A DNA stretch of 64,000 nucleotides from Chryseobacterium gleum (GTDB lineage: Bacteria; Bacteroidota; Bacteroidia; Flavobacteriales; Flavobacteriaceae). The stretch covers positions 1 through 64,000 of the forward strand of contig CAMCVI010000005.1 of assembly GCA_945881885.1 (NCBI GenBank). Direction: 5' to 3'. A program made the position numbers and the translations under genes. The notes under the pieces were generated by a model. That model did not search any database. It saw only the letters and a program-made list of their open reading frames with translations, and had not been told where the DNA came from. Below, piece after piece: positions 36,338 through 46,761 of the stretch. How positions within the stretch are numbered: the stretch's first letter is position 1; each line of letters begins with the position of its first letter.

Positions 36338-36754
36338 ATGTTACAATCAATTCATTCTACGTTAGCTTATGCAGTTTTAGCGGTATTAGTTTTAGCTATT
36401 ATCAATGCTTTTTTGGGCCTTTCAGCAAAAAGAAATTTTACTTCAAAAGACAGAAGCGTTTCTTTAATTGCGTTAATTTTTAGTCATATACAATTAGTAG
36501 TTGGAATTGTGCTTTGGATAGAATCTCCATTAGGAAAAGCAGCTTTAAGTCAAATGTCAAATTCTGCTGTGCGCTTAACTGCTTTGGAGCATCCTTTAAT
36601 TAATATCATTGCAATAGTTTTAATTACAATTGGTTGGAGCAAACATAAAAAAGAAGAAAGCAGTAATGGAAAGTTTAAAAAAATTGCAATATTTTTTACT
36701 TTAGGACTTCTATTAATTTTATCAAGAATCCCTTGGACGAATTGGTTGGCATAA
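36338..36754 (+). CDS. Four-helix conserved membrane protein (function unknown)
   Basis: 138 residues with four predicted transmembrane helices (about 8-27, 43-62, 84-100 and 112-130). Conserved-looking polar residues within or near helices: His6, His50, His83 and the end SRIPWTNWLA. From memory, flavobacterial homologues are labelled cytochrome b-like or, wrongly, ribosomal protein L27; paired histidines would fit heme binding but this is unproven. A TACTTTTG -7-type element lies at 36306-36313. It has its own terminator downstream. Confidence 0.75.
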   Translation: MLQSIHSTLAYAVLAVLVLAIINAFLGLSAKRNFTSKDRSVSLIALIFSHIQLVVGIVLWIESPLGKAALSQMSNSAVRLTALEHPLINIIAIVLITIGWSKHKKEESSNGKFKKIAIFFTLGLLLILSRIPWTNWLA

Positions 36755-36782
36755 TTATTGTCAAATCAATAAAAATATAAAG

Positions 36783-36810
36783 AGAAGTAAGTGAAAATTT
36801 ACTTCTTTTT
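36783..36810 (+). terminator. Terminator of the four-helix membrane protein gene
   Basis: AGAAGTAA (36783-36790) pairs with TTACTTCT (36799-36806), followed by Ts. Confidence 0.75.
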
Positions 36811-36824
36811 TAATCTTATATTAT

Positions 36825-37286
36825 ATGAAGATGAAAAAATTTATATACATATTACCACTTTTAGTAGTGCTTTTTTTTCAGAAGGAAAATATTAAATTAC
36901 AACTTTCTCAAGAAAAACCTAAGCTAAAAGTTTCAGATACAATAAAGAAAAAAGACAGTATAGCCAAGCCTGTTGAAAAATTAGAAATGTATCACGAATC
37001 GGCACACGCTTCCTATTATGCAAATAAATTTAATGGCAGAAGAACCGCAAGCGGAACCAGATTTAATAACAATGATATGACTTGCGCACACCGAAAACTA
37101 CCTTTTGGCACAAAATTAAAAGTTACAGGCATAAAAACTAAAAAAGTAGTTTACGTAACCGTAACTGATAGAGGCCCATTTCATAAAAACAGACATATTG
37201 ATTTATCAAGAGCTGCATTTTGGAAAATTAGACCTTCAAGTTATGGCGGGCATATTGATGTAAATATTGAAATTGTAAAGAAATAA
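36825..37286 (+). CDS. RlpA-like double-psi beta-barrel protein
   Basis: 153 residues. A hydrophobic N-terminus (KKFIYILPLLVVLFF) acts as signal anchor or signal peptide; no lipobox. A charged linker is followed by the DPBB domain (about 58-153): ASYYANKFNGRRTASGTRFN, TCAHRKLPFGTKLKV and VTDRGPFHKNRHIDLS carry the RlpA signature with its catalytic Asp. RlpA acts as lytic transglycosylase or binds denuded glycan at the septum; there is no SPOR domain here. Confidence 0.9.
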   Translation: MKMKKFIYILPLLVVLFFQKENIKLQLSQEKPKLKVSDTIKKKDSIAKPVEKLEMYHESAHASYYANKFNGRRTASGTRFNNNDMTCAHRKLPFGTKLKVTGIKTKKVVYVTVTDRGPFHKNRHIDLSRAAFWKIRPSSYGGHIDVNIEIVKK

Positions 37287-37322
37287 AAAAATCCTTTTAC
37301 CAGTTAGTAAAAGGATTTTTGC
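37287..37322. terminator. Bidirectional terminator between the RlpA and CYTH genes
   Basis: Perfect 14-bp stem AAAAATCCTTTTAC/GTAAAAGGATTTTT with loop CAGTTA; convergent genes end on both sides. Confidence 0.9.
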
Positions 37323-37764
37323 TTAAATAAGCATTATAATATTTTTCCTCGCCAGTAACTTCTTTCGCAAGCCAATTTGGTTTTTCAAAGGTTTCATTGG
37401 CGTCAGAAAGTTCAATTTCAGCCACAATCAAACCTTTGTTTTCCCCTTCAAAAACATCTACTTCAAATGTATGATTTCCTTTTTTGATTAAATATCGGGT
37501 TTTATCAATTACGCCTGTTTCGCATAAATTTAATAAAGCTTCAGCTTCGTGTAAATCAATTTCTTTTTCCCATTCAAAACGAGTAGTTCCTGTTTCGTCG
37601 CCTTTGCCTTTAATCGTAATAAATCCTTTTTGGTTTTTAATTCTAATTCTGACCGTTCGTTCAGGGGTAGAATTAAGATAGCCTTGCGCAATTTTTTCAA
37701 ATTGAATAGCTTCAGTCATAAAATCTAACGAGAGGACTAAAAATTTGCGTTCTATTTCTTGCAT
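37297..37764 (-). CDS. CYTH domain phosphohydrolase (ygiF/ThTPase-like)
   Basis: 155 residues from the ATG at 37764. The start was chosen there because it gives the classical CYTH opening MQEIERKFLV (ExExK) and because a -7 element (TAATTTTG, minus, 37793-37786) sits across the more distal in-frame ATG at 37788. Other strand motifs of the tunnel fold are RTVRIRIKNQKGFITIKGK and RFEWEKEIDLHEA. The family hydrolyses triphosphates or inorganic tripolyphosphate with divalent metal ions; the substrate is unknown here. Confidence 0.88.
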   Translation of the reverse strand: MQEIERKFLVLSLDFMTEAIQFEKIAQGYLNSTPERTVRIRIKNQKGFITIKGKGDETGTTRFEWEKEIDLHEAEALLNLCETGVIDKTRYLIKKGNHTFEVDVFEGENKGLIVAEIELSDANETFEKPNWLAKEVTGEEKYYNAYLSKNPFTNW

Positions 37765-37943
37765 AATTTTCAAAATATTTAGAATCAAAATTACAATATT
37801 TAATCATATAAGTCATACAAGTTTTATCATTCTTTTTGTTTCAAGTTGGTTAAGATTTTTAAACTAGTGTTATTTAAATTGGTGAAAATCTGTGAAATCT
37901 ATGTTCGATAAAATGCATTTTTTTTCAGTACTTTGTAAATCTT

Positions 37944-39020
37944 ATGGAAATCATACAACGAAAAATAATTCACATCGACATGGATGCCTTTTATGCGTCT
38001 GTGGAGCAATTGGACAATCCTGATTTGAAAGGCAAACCAATTGCTGTGGGCGGAAATGAAATTCGCGGTGTAGTAAGTGCTGCTAGTTATGAAGCCAGAA
38101 AATTTGGCGTTCGAAGTGCGATGAGCGATGCGCAAGCCGCTCGACTATGTCCGGATTTGATTTTTGTGAAACCTAATTTTGAACGCTATAATGAAGTATC
38201 GAAACAAATAAGAAAAATATTTTATGAATTTACAGATTTGGTAGAGCCACTTTCTTTAGATGAAGCATATTTAGATGTTACGGATAATAAAAAAGGAAAT
38301 CCGAGCGCGACATTGATTGCCAAAGAAATCCGACAAAAAATATTTGAAGCAACAGGTTTAACAGCTTCTGCAGGCATCTCAGTAAATAAATTTGTGGCCA
38401 AAATTGCCAGCGATTTTAATAAGCCAAACGGACAAAAAACTGTAAATCCCGATGAGGTGGAAGCGTTTATTGAAGTGTTAGACGTAAAAAAATTCTACGG
38501 AATTGGAAAAGTTACCGCTGAAAAAATGTATCAATTAGGCATTTATTCTGGAACAGATTTAAAAAATAAATCGTTAGATTATCTAGAAAAACATTTTGGA
38601 AATAGCGGAAAATCTTACTATAATTTATCTCGAGGTATAAGTTTTAGTCAAGTTAAATCTAATAGAGAAATGAAATCGGTTGGAGCTGAACGCACTTTCG
38701 ACAAAAATTTATCTTCTGAAATTTATATGGAAGAACGCTTAAAAAACATAGCTGAAGAAATTGAACGCCGTATTAAAAAAAATAAAATAGCCGGAAAAAC
38801 CATTACTTTAAAAATAAAATATTCCGATTTTTCACAACAAACCAGAAGCAAAACGGTACAGTATTTTATTTCCGATAAAAATCTAATTTTTGAAACCGCA
38901 AAAGAATTATTATATCAAGAAAAATTGAAAAATTCTGTCCGATTATTAGGGATTTCCTTAAATAATTTAAACTCCCATCAAAAAAAATTTGTGATTTATC
39001 AATTGAAATTTGAGTTTTAG
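37944..39020 (+). CDS. dinB: DNA polymerase IV (Y family)
   Basis: 358 residues. Catalytic acids are Asp12 (IIHIDMDAFYAS) and Asp106/Glu107 (LSLDEAYLDV). Palm/finger region SAASYEARKFGVRSAMSDAQ, the helix-hairpin-helix around KKFYGIGKVTAEKMYQLGI and the little-finger domain to the end are complete. It performs low-fidelity lesion bypass synthesis. The C-terminal beta-clamp-binding motif is not obvious. No LexA-type operator was identified by eye. Confidence 0.95.
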   Translation: MEIIQRKIIHIDMDAFYASVEQLDNPDLKGKPIAVGGNEIRGVVSAASYEARKFGVRSAMSDAQAARLCPDLIFVKPNFERYNEVSKQIRKIFYEFTDLVEPLSLDEAYLDVTDNKKGNPSATLIAKEIRQKIFEATGLTASAGISVNKFVAKIASDFNKPNGQKTVNPDEVEAFIEVLDVKKFYGIGKVTAEKMYQLGIYSGTDLKNKSLDYLEKHFGNSGKSYYNLSRGISFSQVKSNREMKSVGAERTFDKNLSSEIYMEERLKNIAEEIERRIKKNKIAGKTITLKIKYSDFSQQTRSKTVQYFISDKNLIFETAKELLYQEKLKNSVRLLGISLNNLNSHQKKFVIYQLKFEF

Positions 39021-39044
39021 CATCTTATTCCTAAATTAATCTTT

Positions 39045-39073
39045 TTCAAAACCGCATAATTACGTTATCTTTG
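39045..39073 (+). promoter_or_regulatory. Probable lepA promoter
   Basis: TATCTTTG at 39066-39073 is a perfect -7 element; at 18 bp upstream the -33 box reads TTC, not TTG. Confidence 0.45.
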
Positions 39074-39113
39074 TAGATTATAAACGAAGTAAAACAATTT
39101 TAGTTTCAATATT

Positions 39114-39151
39114 TTATTGATTTTTGAAATTGTTATTGATTTTTGAAATTG
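39114..39151. repeat. 19-bp perfect tandem duplication in the lepA leader
   Basis: TTATTGATTTTTGAAATTG occurs twice without a gap, ending three bases before the lepA ATG. Confidence 0.85.
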
Positions 39152-39154
39152 AAT

Positions 39155-40951
39155 ATGAAACATATTAGAAATTTTTGCATTATTGCACATATTGATCACG
39201 GTAAAAGTACTTTAGCTGATAGACTTTTGGGCGCAACACAAACGGTAACTGCCAGAGAAGAAAAAGCACAATTATTGGACAATATGGATTTGGAACGTGA
39301 ACGTGGGATTACTATTAAAAGCCACGCGATTCAAATGGAATATACTTATAAAGGGCAAGAATATATTTTAAATTTAATTGACACACCTGGTCACGTAGAT
39401 TTTTCTTATGAAGTGTCCCGAAGTATTGCTGCTTGTGAAGGTGCTTTGTTAATTGTTGATGCTGCACAAAGTATCCAAGCACAAACCATATCTAATTTAT
39501 ATTTGGCTTTAGACAACGACTTGGAAATTATTCCTGTTTTAAATAAAGTAGATTTACCATCTGCCAATCCGGAAGAAGTTTCGGATGATATTATCGATTT
39601 ATTAGGTTGCAAATTAGAAGATATTATTCATGCCTCTGGTAAAACAGGTTTTGGTGTAGAAAATATTTTAGCAGCAATTATCGAAAAAATTCCGCATCCA
39701 AAAGGAACAAAAGACGAACCTTTACAAGCATTAATTTTCGATTCACATTACAATCCTTTTAGAGGAATTGAAGTAATTTTCCGAGTGGTAAACGGTGAAA
39801 TTAAAAAAGGACAGAAAATTAAATTCATGGCAACAGGAAAAGAATATTTTGCCGATGAGGTTGGAACTTTAAAATTAAATCAGGTTCCAAAAAATATAAT
39901 TTCAACAGGAGATGTTGGGTATTTAATTTCTGGAATAAAGGAAGCCAAAGAAGTAAAAGTTGGTGATACCGTTACAGATGCTAAGGAACCAACTACCAAT
40001 ATGATTACTGGTTTTGAAGACGTAAAACCAATGGTTTTTGCCGGAATTTATCCTGTAGACACTGAAGATTACGAAGATTTGCGTTCTTCTATGGAAAAAC
40101 TTCAACTGAACGACGCGTCTTTGGTGTTTTTACCAGAAAGTTCAGCCGCTTTAGGATTTGGTTTTCGATGTGGCTTTTTAGGAATGTTACACATGGAAAT
40201 TATTCAAGAACGATTGGAGCGTGAGTTTGACATGACCGTTATAACAACTGTGCCAAACGTTTCGTATTTAGCTTATACTAAGAAAGAGCCAGAAGTTGGT
40301 TTTATAATCAATAATCCATCAGATTTGCCAGAGCCAAGTAAGCTTGACCGCGTTGAAGAACCATATATTAAAGCAACTATTATTACAAAATCCGATTATG
40401 TTGGAAATGTAATGAGTTTGTGTATTGAAAAGCGTGGTTTAATTACCAATCAGACTTACCTTACAACTGAACGTGTAGAATTGAATTTTGACATGCCTTT
40501 GGCAGAAATAGTATTTGATTTTTACGACCGATTGAAAACAGTATCTAAAGGTTATGCTTCTTTTGATTATCATCCAATAGGAATGAGAACTTCAAAATTA
40601 GTAAGATTAGATGTTTTATTAAATGCTACTTCTGTAGATGCACTATCTGCTCTTATTCACGAAGATAACGCATATAATATCGGAAAAAAAATGTGCGAAA
40701 AACTTCGCGAATTAATTCCGCGTCAGCAATTTGATATTCCAATTCAAGCAGCTATTGGAGCAAAAATCATCGCACGTGAAACTATAAAAGCACTTCGTAA
40801 AGATGTTACCGCAAAATGTTATGGAGGAGATATTTCTCGTAAACGTAAATTATTGGAAAAACAGAAAAAAGGGAAAAAACGAATGCGTCAAGTAGGTAAC
40901 GTAGAAATTCCGCAAGAAGCATTTATGGCCGTTTTAAAGTTAAACGATTAA
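39155..40951 (+). CDS. lepA: Elongation factor 4 (translational GTPase LepA)
   Basis: 598 residues from the ATG at 39155, the typical length and start ([19 protein letters not shown]). An in-frame TTG at 39143 would add four residues but lies inside a tandem duplication. G1 [10 protein letters not shown]2-G3 region with DTPGHVDF, and G4 NKVDLP are intact; the LepA-specific C-terminal domain ([24 protein letters not shown], basic) is present. It back-translocates or remodels stalled ribosomes. A weak AT-rich hairpin (40961-40994) may terminate it. Confidence 0.96.
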   Translation: MKHIRNFCIIAHIDHGKSTLADRLLGATQTVTAREEKAQLLDNMDLERERGITIKSHAIQMEYTYKGQEYILNLIDTPGHVDFSYEVSRSIAACEGALLIVDAAQSIQAQTISNLYLALDNDLEIIPVLNKVDLPSANPEEVSDDIIDLLGCKLEDIIHASGKTGFGVENILAAIIEKIPHPKGTKDEPLQALIFDSHYNPFRGIEVIFRVVNGEIKKGQKIKFMATGKEYFADEVGTLKLNQVPKNIISTGDVGYLISGIKEAKEVKVGDTVTDAKEPTTNMITGFEDVKPMVFAGIYPVDTEDYEDLRSSMEKLQLNDASLVFLPESSAALGFGFRCGFLGMLHMEIIQERLEREFDMTVITTVPNVSYLAYTKKEPEVGFIINNPSDLPEPSKLDRVEEPYIKATIITKSDYVGNVMSLCIEKRGLITNQTYLTTERVELNFDMPLAEIVFDFYDRLKTVSKGYASFDYHPIGMRTSKLVRLDVLLNATSVDALSALIHEDNAYNIGKKMCEKLRELIPRQQFDIPIQAAIGAKIIARETIKALRKDVTAKCYGGDISRKRKLLEKQKKGKKRMRQVGNVEIPQEAFMAVLKLND

Positions 40952-41047
40952 AAAAACAGAAAATAAGCATACTAAATTTTTAATATACTTATTTTATACT
41001 AATAATTTTATTATGTTTAAACATTAATTCAAAACCATACTAATACT

Positions 41048-44000
41048 ATGAATTTGAGAAAAATATTTTTTTTATTATTAGCAACAAGTGTAGGTGTTTT
41101 TTCTCAAACTATAACGGTAAACAACACCTCAAATTCTCCAGCTCAACTTGTAGATTTACTGCTATTAAATTCTTGTGTTTCAGTTTCAAATATTGCCATT
41201 TCCTCTAACCAATCTGTTGCCTATTTCAACAAAAACGGTTCCACTTTCCCAATTAACGAAGGAATTATTATTAGAAATGGTTTGGTGTTAAATACACAAG
41301 GAAATTATATTAATAATGCTGCATTAAGTTCTCAAATTAACACCAATACGGATGCCTTTTTACAAAACATAAGCAACAACAGTGGGCAAACATCCACAAT
41401 AACCGATGTGGCTTTTTTAGAGTTTGATTTTATACCAATTTCAAACAGTTTTAGTTTCGATTTCTTATTTGCATCTAATGAATATGGCGAGTACCAATGC
41501 GCTTTTAGTGATGTTTTTGCTTTTGTTCTAACTAATTTAAATACGGGTGTTTCAACCAATTTAGCACTTATTCCAGGGACAAGCATGCCTGTAACTGTTA
41601 AAGACATTAGAAATAATTTATATAATGCCAATTGCGGATCGGCTAATTCAAATTTTTTTAGTATTTATAATCCGATTAATATTCCTGCTTCTACTCTAAA
41701 TATGAGAGGACATACCGTAGTAATGAATGCAGCTTCAGCGGTCATACCAAATGTGCCATACAAGATAAGAATGGTGATTGGGGATTATAATAACTCAGGT
41801 TATGACTCAGCTGTTTTTATTTCTGGAGGCAGTTTTACAACTTCTTTGGATTTAGGTCCAGACCAAACAATTTGTACTGGAAATCCTATACAATTAAACA
41901 CTCAATTGGATAATACTTATAACTTTCAATGGTTTCAAAACGGGAATCCTGTAGGAGGAAATACGCCAATTTATACAGTAAATGTTCCGGGCACTTATAC
42001 TGTTGAGGTAACAAAAGGATCATGTTTTCTAACAGACACAGTAGTTGTAAATGATTTATCAGTTAGCAACCCAATTAACTTGCAGACTTGCAATACTGGC
42101 GCAGCGAGTTATACATTTGATTTAACAACAAATAACGAAACCCAATTAGGTGTAAATAACACAAATTATAATTTGTTTTATTACGCTTCTTTGGCTGACA
42201 TAACTACAAACAATCCAATTCTTGGAACAACAAATTTTTCTACCAATTCAGGACAAACCATTTATGTTAAAATTTTCAATACGATAACAAATTTGTTTTG
42301 TGAAGCTGTGTATCAATTTGATTTGGTTATAAATCCAATTGTCACAGCAACACAACCTGTTGACGTGCAGTTGTGCCAAACACCTTCTACAACTTCCTAT
42401 TTTTTAGAAAATTTAAATAGTCAAGTTTTAAATGGATTAACTGGTTATAGTGTATTATATTTTTTAAATCAGGCAGATGCCATTGCAGGAAATGTAGGCC
42501 TAATTAATTCCGTATCAATTCCTAATGGTACCACATCAGTAACAGTTTGGATCAGAATGCAAAATAGTTCTAATCCGTCTTGTTTTGATGTTACAAGTGT
42601 AGATATTATAGTAAACCCATTACCGCTTATTGATGATTTGGCAGATGTGGTAGAATGTAGTAGTTATGTTTTACCCGTTTTAACAAATGGAAATTATTTT
42701 ACAGGTCCAGGCGGCTCGGGGACACCTTTATTTGCAGGAAATATAATTGATGAAAGTGCCATGTATTATATATATTTCGGCCCTGACGTGAATGGTTGTT
42801 TCAACGAATCTTCTTTTTTGGCTTATTTTATAGATGAATATGAGCCGATATTAGACAATTGTAGTTCATTTACTATACCATCACCGCCGTATAATATTGG
42901 AGCTTTTTATACCGCGCCTGGCGGACCAACAGGGACAGGCACTTTAATTCCTACAGGTACTGTTTTTCCAAATAACACACAATTAAATATCGTTCAGCAA
43001 GTTTATTATTATGCTGAGGTTAATGGGGTTTTCTGTAGAGATGAATTATTTAATATTAACATTCATCCGCTTCCTTTAATTGATACCTTACTAGATGTAA
43101 CTTACTGTAATTCGTATACGTTACCAGCATTAACTAATGGAAATTATTTTTCTGAATCTGGCGGAATAGGAACACCTTATTTTGCTGGAAATACAATAAC
43201 TGCTTCTCAAATAATGTACATATATAATAGCACTACTTTTATTGACTCAAATGGAAACCCAGGGGGTTGTGCTTTAGAAACCGATTTTCAAATCAACATT
43301 ATTAACACAACCTTGTTTACGACAATAAATAGATGCGCAAACTTTACTTTACCACCTATTACTTTTGGGGGTTATTATACCGCTCCTTTAGGTGGTGGAT
43401 CTTTAGTTGACCCCAACATTCCAATAACAACTTCGCAGGTTGTATATTATTATGCGACTACTAGCTTAGCGCCAAACTGTTCAGACAATTTAAATTATAA
43501 TATTATCATTAATCCATTGCCTTTGGTAGATGTAATTCCTAGCAGTGTGTATTGTGGCGAATTTATATTACCTGTTTTAACAAATGGCTCATATTTTACT
43601 TTACCAGGCGGTCCTACAACTTTTGGTCAAATCCCTCTTTTTGCTGGAAATATCATCGATTTATCTGGAGTCAGATTAAATCCTGGAACTTATTATGTGT
43701 TTAATGGACCTGATATAAATGGCTGTACTAACGAGCAATCTTTTACTATAAATGTAAATCCGTTTCCACCCGCTGATGGCGTTTTGAGTAGATCTGAATG
43801 CCTACCTTATTCTATAGCCCAACCTGTTAACGGCACAATATATACTGCACCAGGGGGCCCATCTGGAGGAGGCACTGTAGTGTTGCCAAGTACTGTTTTT
43901 TCAAATACGCAAACTTTTCACTTGTACAATATAGATACGGTTACAAATTGTGCAATAAACAGACCATTTACGGTAACATATGACGGCATTAATTTACCAA

Positions 44001-45259
44001 ATTACACAAATGTTTCAGTATGCGAATCTGATAATTACACATTACCAGCTTTAACACACTTACCGCCTAACCCATATAATTATACTATTGGATATTTTTA
44101 TAATCAAGCTGGAACATTGCCAGTTGTTAATGGTACAGTGTTTAATGCACCCAATACTAACACAACAATTTGGGTTGTGGCATCTAACGGAGACAGAACA
44201 ATTTGTAATGCGCAAGATAGCTTTGATATTATTGTGTCCGAAACACCAAATTTAGCCGCTTTAGCTTTAGTGTTTGATACAGATGAATGCGGTATTTACA
44301 CCTTACCTGCTTTGCCTTCAGTAGGCTTCAATATAAATTACTATTCACAACCAGGCGGAAACGCTGCTAATTTAATTACTAATTTAAATATTTCTATTCC
44401 TGGTACTTATACTTATTATGTGTATGCATCCGCATTGAATAATATAAATTGTAATGCACAACAGTCGTTTACTTTCACAGTTCATCCTTTATTAAACATT
44501 ACCTTACCGCAAGGGGTTATTTGTGTAAACCCAATCACAAATGCTCTTATTAGCCCTTACACAATTCAATCAGGATTAAACCCTGCATTTTTTACAGTTA
44601 ATTGGTCATTAAATGGAACTTTAATGGGTACAGGTCCTAATTATACAGCAACACAGGCAGGTATTTATGATGTGTCTTTTATAAAATTAACCCCAGATGT
44701 AGGCGCTGCTTGTAATTATAATAGCACTACAGTTACCATTATCAAATCAAGTCCTGCAAAAGCAGATTTTACTGTAAGTCCAGAATTTGATACCGATGGC
44801 ACTTTTATTACCGTTAATATAACTAGTGGCTACGGAAATTATACTTATCAATTAGAATATCCAAATGGCACATTAAGTCCAATCCAAACTAGTAATACTT
44901 TTACAAATTTAGTTACAGGCGATTATTTTGTTACTATTTTTGATACTTTAGGAAATTGTACCCCCACAAAAATTGGCCCTATTTATATAATTAATTATCC
45001 AAATTATTTTACACCAAATGGTGATGGCGTTCATGAAACTTGGAATATTTTTGATTTAGCACAGCAACCCAAAAGTCTCATATTTATTTTTGATAGATAC
45101 GGAAAATTGTTAAAACAAATTTCTCCAGCTAGTTCTGGTTGGGATGGAAAATACAACGGTAAAGATATGCCATCAACAGATTATTGGTTTTCTGTGGAGT
45201 TTATAACACAGAGTAAACAAGTGGGTGTTTTCAAATCTCATTTTAGTCTAAAAAGATAA
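41048..45259 (+). CDS. Giant choice-of-anchor L / T9SS type B (CHU_C) surface protein
   Basis: 1403 residues. Signal peptide ends near VFSQ (residue 20). Residues about 20-280 form a choice-of-anchor L domain (FDFLFASNEYGEYQCAFSDV, VIGDYNNSGYDSAVFI). An Ig-like module follows, then (about 500-1150) a series of roughly 75-85-residue modules, each starting with a Cys-x-x-(Y/F)-(x)-LP core and ending with a second Cys (PGG and FAGN motifs recur). The C-terminal 90 residues are the T9SS type B / gliding-motility-associated domain (NYFTPNGDGVHETWNI, IFDRYGKLLKQ, GWDGKYNGKDMPSTDYWF). A long Cys-stabilised surface stalk, probably adhesive, is inferred. Confidence 0.9.
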   Translation: MNLRKIFFLLLATSVGVFSQTITVNNTSNSPAQLVDLLLLNSCVSVSNIAISSNQSVAYFNKNGSTFPINEGIIIRNGLVLNTQGNYINNAALSSQINTNTDAFLQNISNNSGQTSTITDVAFLEFDFIPISNSFSFDFLFASNEYGEYQCAFSDVFAFVLTNLNTGVSTNLALIPGTSMPVTVKDIRNNLYNANCGSANSNFFSIYNPINIPASTLNMRGHTVVMNAASAVIPNVPYKIRMVIGDYNNSGYDSAVFISGGSFTTSLDLGPDQTICTGNPIQLNTQLDNTYNFQWFQNGNPVGGNTPIYTVNVPGTYTVEVTKGSCFLTDTVVVNDLSVSNPINLQTCNTGAASYTFDLTTNNETQLGVNNTNYNLFYYASLADITTNNPILGTTNFSTNSGQTIYVKIFNTITNLFCEAVYQFDLVINPIVTATQPVDVQLCQTPSTTSYFLENLNSQVLNGLTGYSVLYFLNQADAIAGNVGLINSVSIPNGTTSVTVWIRMQNSSNPSCFDVTSVDIIVNPLPLIDDLADVVECSSYVLPVLTNGNYFTGPGGSGTPLFAGNIIDESAMYYIYFGPDVNGCFNESSFLAYFIDEYEPILDNCSSFTIPSPPYNIGAFYTAPGGPTGTGTLIPTGTVFPNNTQLNIVQQVYYYAEVNGVFCRDELFNINIHPLPLIDTLLDVTYCNSYTLPALTNGNYFSESGGIGTPYFAGNTITASQIMYIYNSTTFIDSNGNPGGCALETDFQINIINTTLFTTINRCANFTLPPITFGGYYTAPLGGGSLVDPNIPITTSQVVYYYATTSLAPNCSDNLNYNIIINPLPLVDVIPSSVYCGEFILPVLTNGSYFTLPGGPTTFGQIPLFAGNIIDLSGVRLNPGTYYVFNGPDINGCTNEQSFTINVNPFPPADGVLSRSECLPYSIAQPVNGTIYTAPGGPSGGGTVVLPSTVFSNTQTFHLYNIDTVTNCAINRPFTVTYDGINLPNYTNVSVCESDNYTLPALTHLPPNPYNYTIGYFYNQAGTLPVVNGTVFNAPNTNTTIWVVASNGDRTICNAQDSFDIIVSETPNLAALALVFDTDECGIYTLPALPSVGFNINYYSQPGGNAANLITNLNISIPGTYTYYVYASALNNINCNAQQSFTFTVHPLLNITLPQGVICVNPITNALISPYTIQSGLNPAFFTVNWSLNGTLMGTGPNYTATQAGIYDVSFIKLTPDVGAACNYNSTTVTIIKSSPAKADFTVSPEFDTDGTFITVNITSGYGNYTYQLEYPNGTLSPIQTSNTFTNLVTGDYFVTIFDTLGNCTPTKIGPIYIINYPNYFTPNGDGVHETWNIFDLAQQPKSLIFIFDRYGKLLKQISPASSGWDGKYNGKDMPSTDYWFSVEFITQSKQVGVFKSHFSLKR

Positions 45260-45274
45260 TAAAAATTGGCAAAA

Positions 45275-45308
45275 AAAATCCCAAATTCAATATTGAATTT
45301 GGGATTTT
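45275..45308. terminator. Bidirectional terminator between the giant surface protein gene and pyk
   Basis: Perfect 34-base palindrome: AAAATCCCAAATTCAA and its complement around a central TA. Convergent genes end at 45259 and 45329. Confidence 0.9.
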
Positions 45309-45328
45309 ACATTATATATTCTTAATTT

Positions 45329-46759
45329 TTATTCAATTTCTGAAATTCTTATGGTATTTACCATTCCTTTATTTGCTATAGGCATAGCAGCTAAATTAAC
45401 TACCATATCGCCAGTTTTTACATATTTCTTTTCTTTACAAATTTTGTTGATGTCATCAATGGTATCATCTGTACTAGTAAACTTGTCATAGAAATACGCT
45501 CGAACACCCCAAAGTAAATTTAGTTGGGTTAAAATTCTTTCGTTTGATGTAAACACTAAAATATGAGCGTGTGGTCGCCAAGCTGAAATTTGAAAAGCGG
45601 TATAACCACTATTGGTTAGTGTGGTAACTGCTTTTGCGTCTATCGTATCTGCCATGGCCGCTGCATTAAAACAAATAGATTTAGTGATGTATCTTTCGTT
45701 TCTCTTTGTGGGAGCAATATGAGGCACACTAATAAGCGGAGAGTCTTCTACACTTTCAATAATACTTGTCATGGTTTCAATTACTTGTACTGGATAATTT
45801 CCAACAGAAGTTTCACCTGAAAGCATTACGGCATCCGCACCATCCATTACTGAATTGGCTACGTCATTTACTTCTGCTCTAGTAGGAGTTAAACTAGTAA
45901 TCATCGTTTCCATCATCTGAGTAGCTACAATTACTGGAATTCGGGCTAATTTTGCTTTTAAAATTAGTTTTTTCTGAATCAAAGGTACTTCTTGTGCAGG
46001 TACTTCAACTCCTAAATCACCTCGAGCTACCATTAAGCCATCGCAAGCATTAACAATTTCGTCAATATTTTCAACTGCTTCTGGTTTTTCAATTTTAGCT
46101 ACAATCGGAATTTTATGGTCGGAATGTTTCGAAATTAAATCTTGAAGGTCTTTAATATCTTCTTTTGTTCTAACAAACGAAAGCGCCATCCAATCTACTT
46201 TGTTTTCACAAGCAAAAATAGCATCTTTAATATCTTTTACTGTTAATGCAGGAAGCGATACTTTTGTATTAGGCAAGTTTACTCCTTTTTTAGACTTTAA
46301 TGGTCCGCCCTGAATGACTTTACAAACTACTTCGTCAACTCTATTGGTTTTAATAGCCTCGAACATTAGTTTTCCGTCATCTAAAAGTATTCTTTCTCCT
46401 GGATTTACATCTTTAGGAAATTCTTTATAGTTCATGTAAACTCTTTCAGCCGTTCCAGGAATGTCTTCTGAAGTCTGAAAAGTAATAATATCACCAGGAT
46501 TGACTATTACATCTTCATTCATTACACCAACGCGTAATTTTGGACCTTGTAAATCAGCTAAAATAGAAGTTGTATATCCAAATTCAGCATTCAACTCGCG
46601 AATAATATTTATTTTTTCATTTACATCTGTATAATCAGCATGTGAAAAGTTAATTCTAAAAACATTAACACCCGCGTCAATCATTTTTTTAATTACTTCT
46701 TTACTGCTACAAGCTGGGCCTAATGTGGCAACAATTTTTGTTTTTTTGGTTGTATGCAT
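45329..46759 (-). CDS. pyk: Pyruvate kinase
   Basis: 476 residues. N-terminal TKIVATLGPACSS, the metal-binding and active-site helix IVAKIEKPEAVENIDEIV, and VARGDLGVEVP are typical, with ATQMMETMITSLTPTRAEV close to the domain boundary. It converts PEP and ADP to pyruvate and ATP in the last step of glycolysis. It starts 2 bp after the IPExxxVDY gene ends, in the same minus-strand run as rnc and fabF. Confidence 0.97.
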   Translation of the reverse strand: MHTTKKTKIVATLGPACSSKEVIKKMIDAGVNVFRINFSHADYTDVNEKINIIRELNAEFGYTTSILADLQGPKLRVGVMNEDVIVNPGDIITFQTSEDIPGTAERVYMNYKEFPKDVNPGERILLDDGKLMFEAIKTNRVDEVVCKVIQGGPLKSKKGVNLPNTKVSLPALTVKDIKDAIFACENKVDWMALSFVRTKEDIKDLQDLISKHSDHKIPIVAKIEKPEAVENIDEIVNACDGLMVARGDLGVEVPAQEVPLIQKKLILKAKLARIPVIVATQMMETMITSLTPTRAEVNDVANSVMDGADAVMLSGETSVGNYPVQVIETMTSIIESVEDSPLISVPHIAPTKRNERYITKSICFNAAAMADTIDAKAVTTLTNSGYTAFQISAWRPHAHILVFTSNERILTQLNLLWGVRAYFYDKFTSTDDTIDDINKICKEKKYVKTGDMVVNLAAMPIANKGMVNTIRISEIE

Positions 46760-46761
46760 CT

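Noticed and set aside
37765..37788. Longer N-terminus for the CYTH protein
   Set aside because: The CYTH signature starts at MQEIERKF, and the -7 element overlaps the upstream ATG.
39143..39154. TTG start for lepA
   Set aside because: It lies inside a tandem duplication, and the family begins at MKHIRNF.
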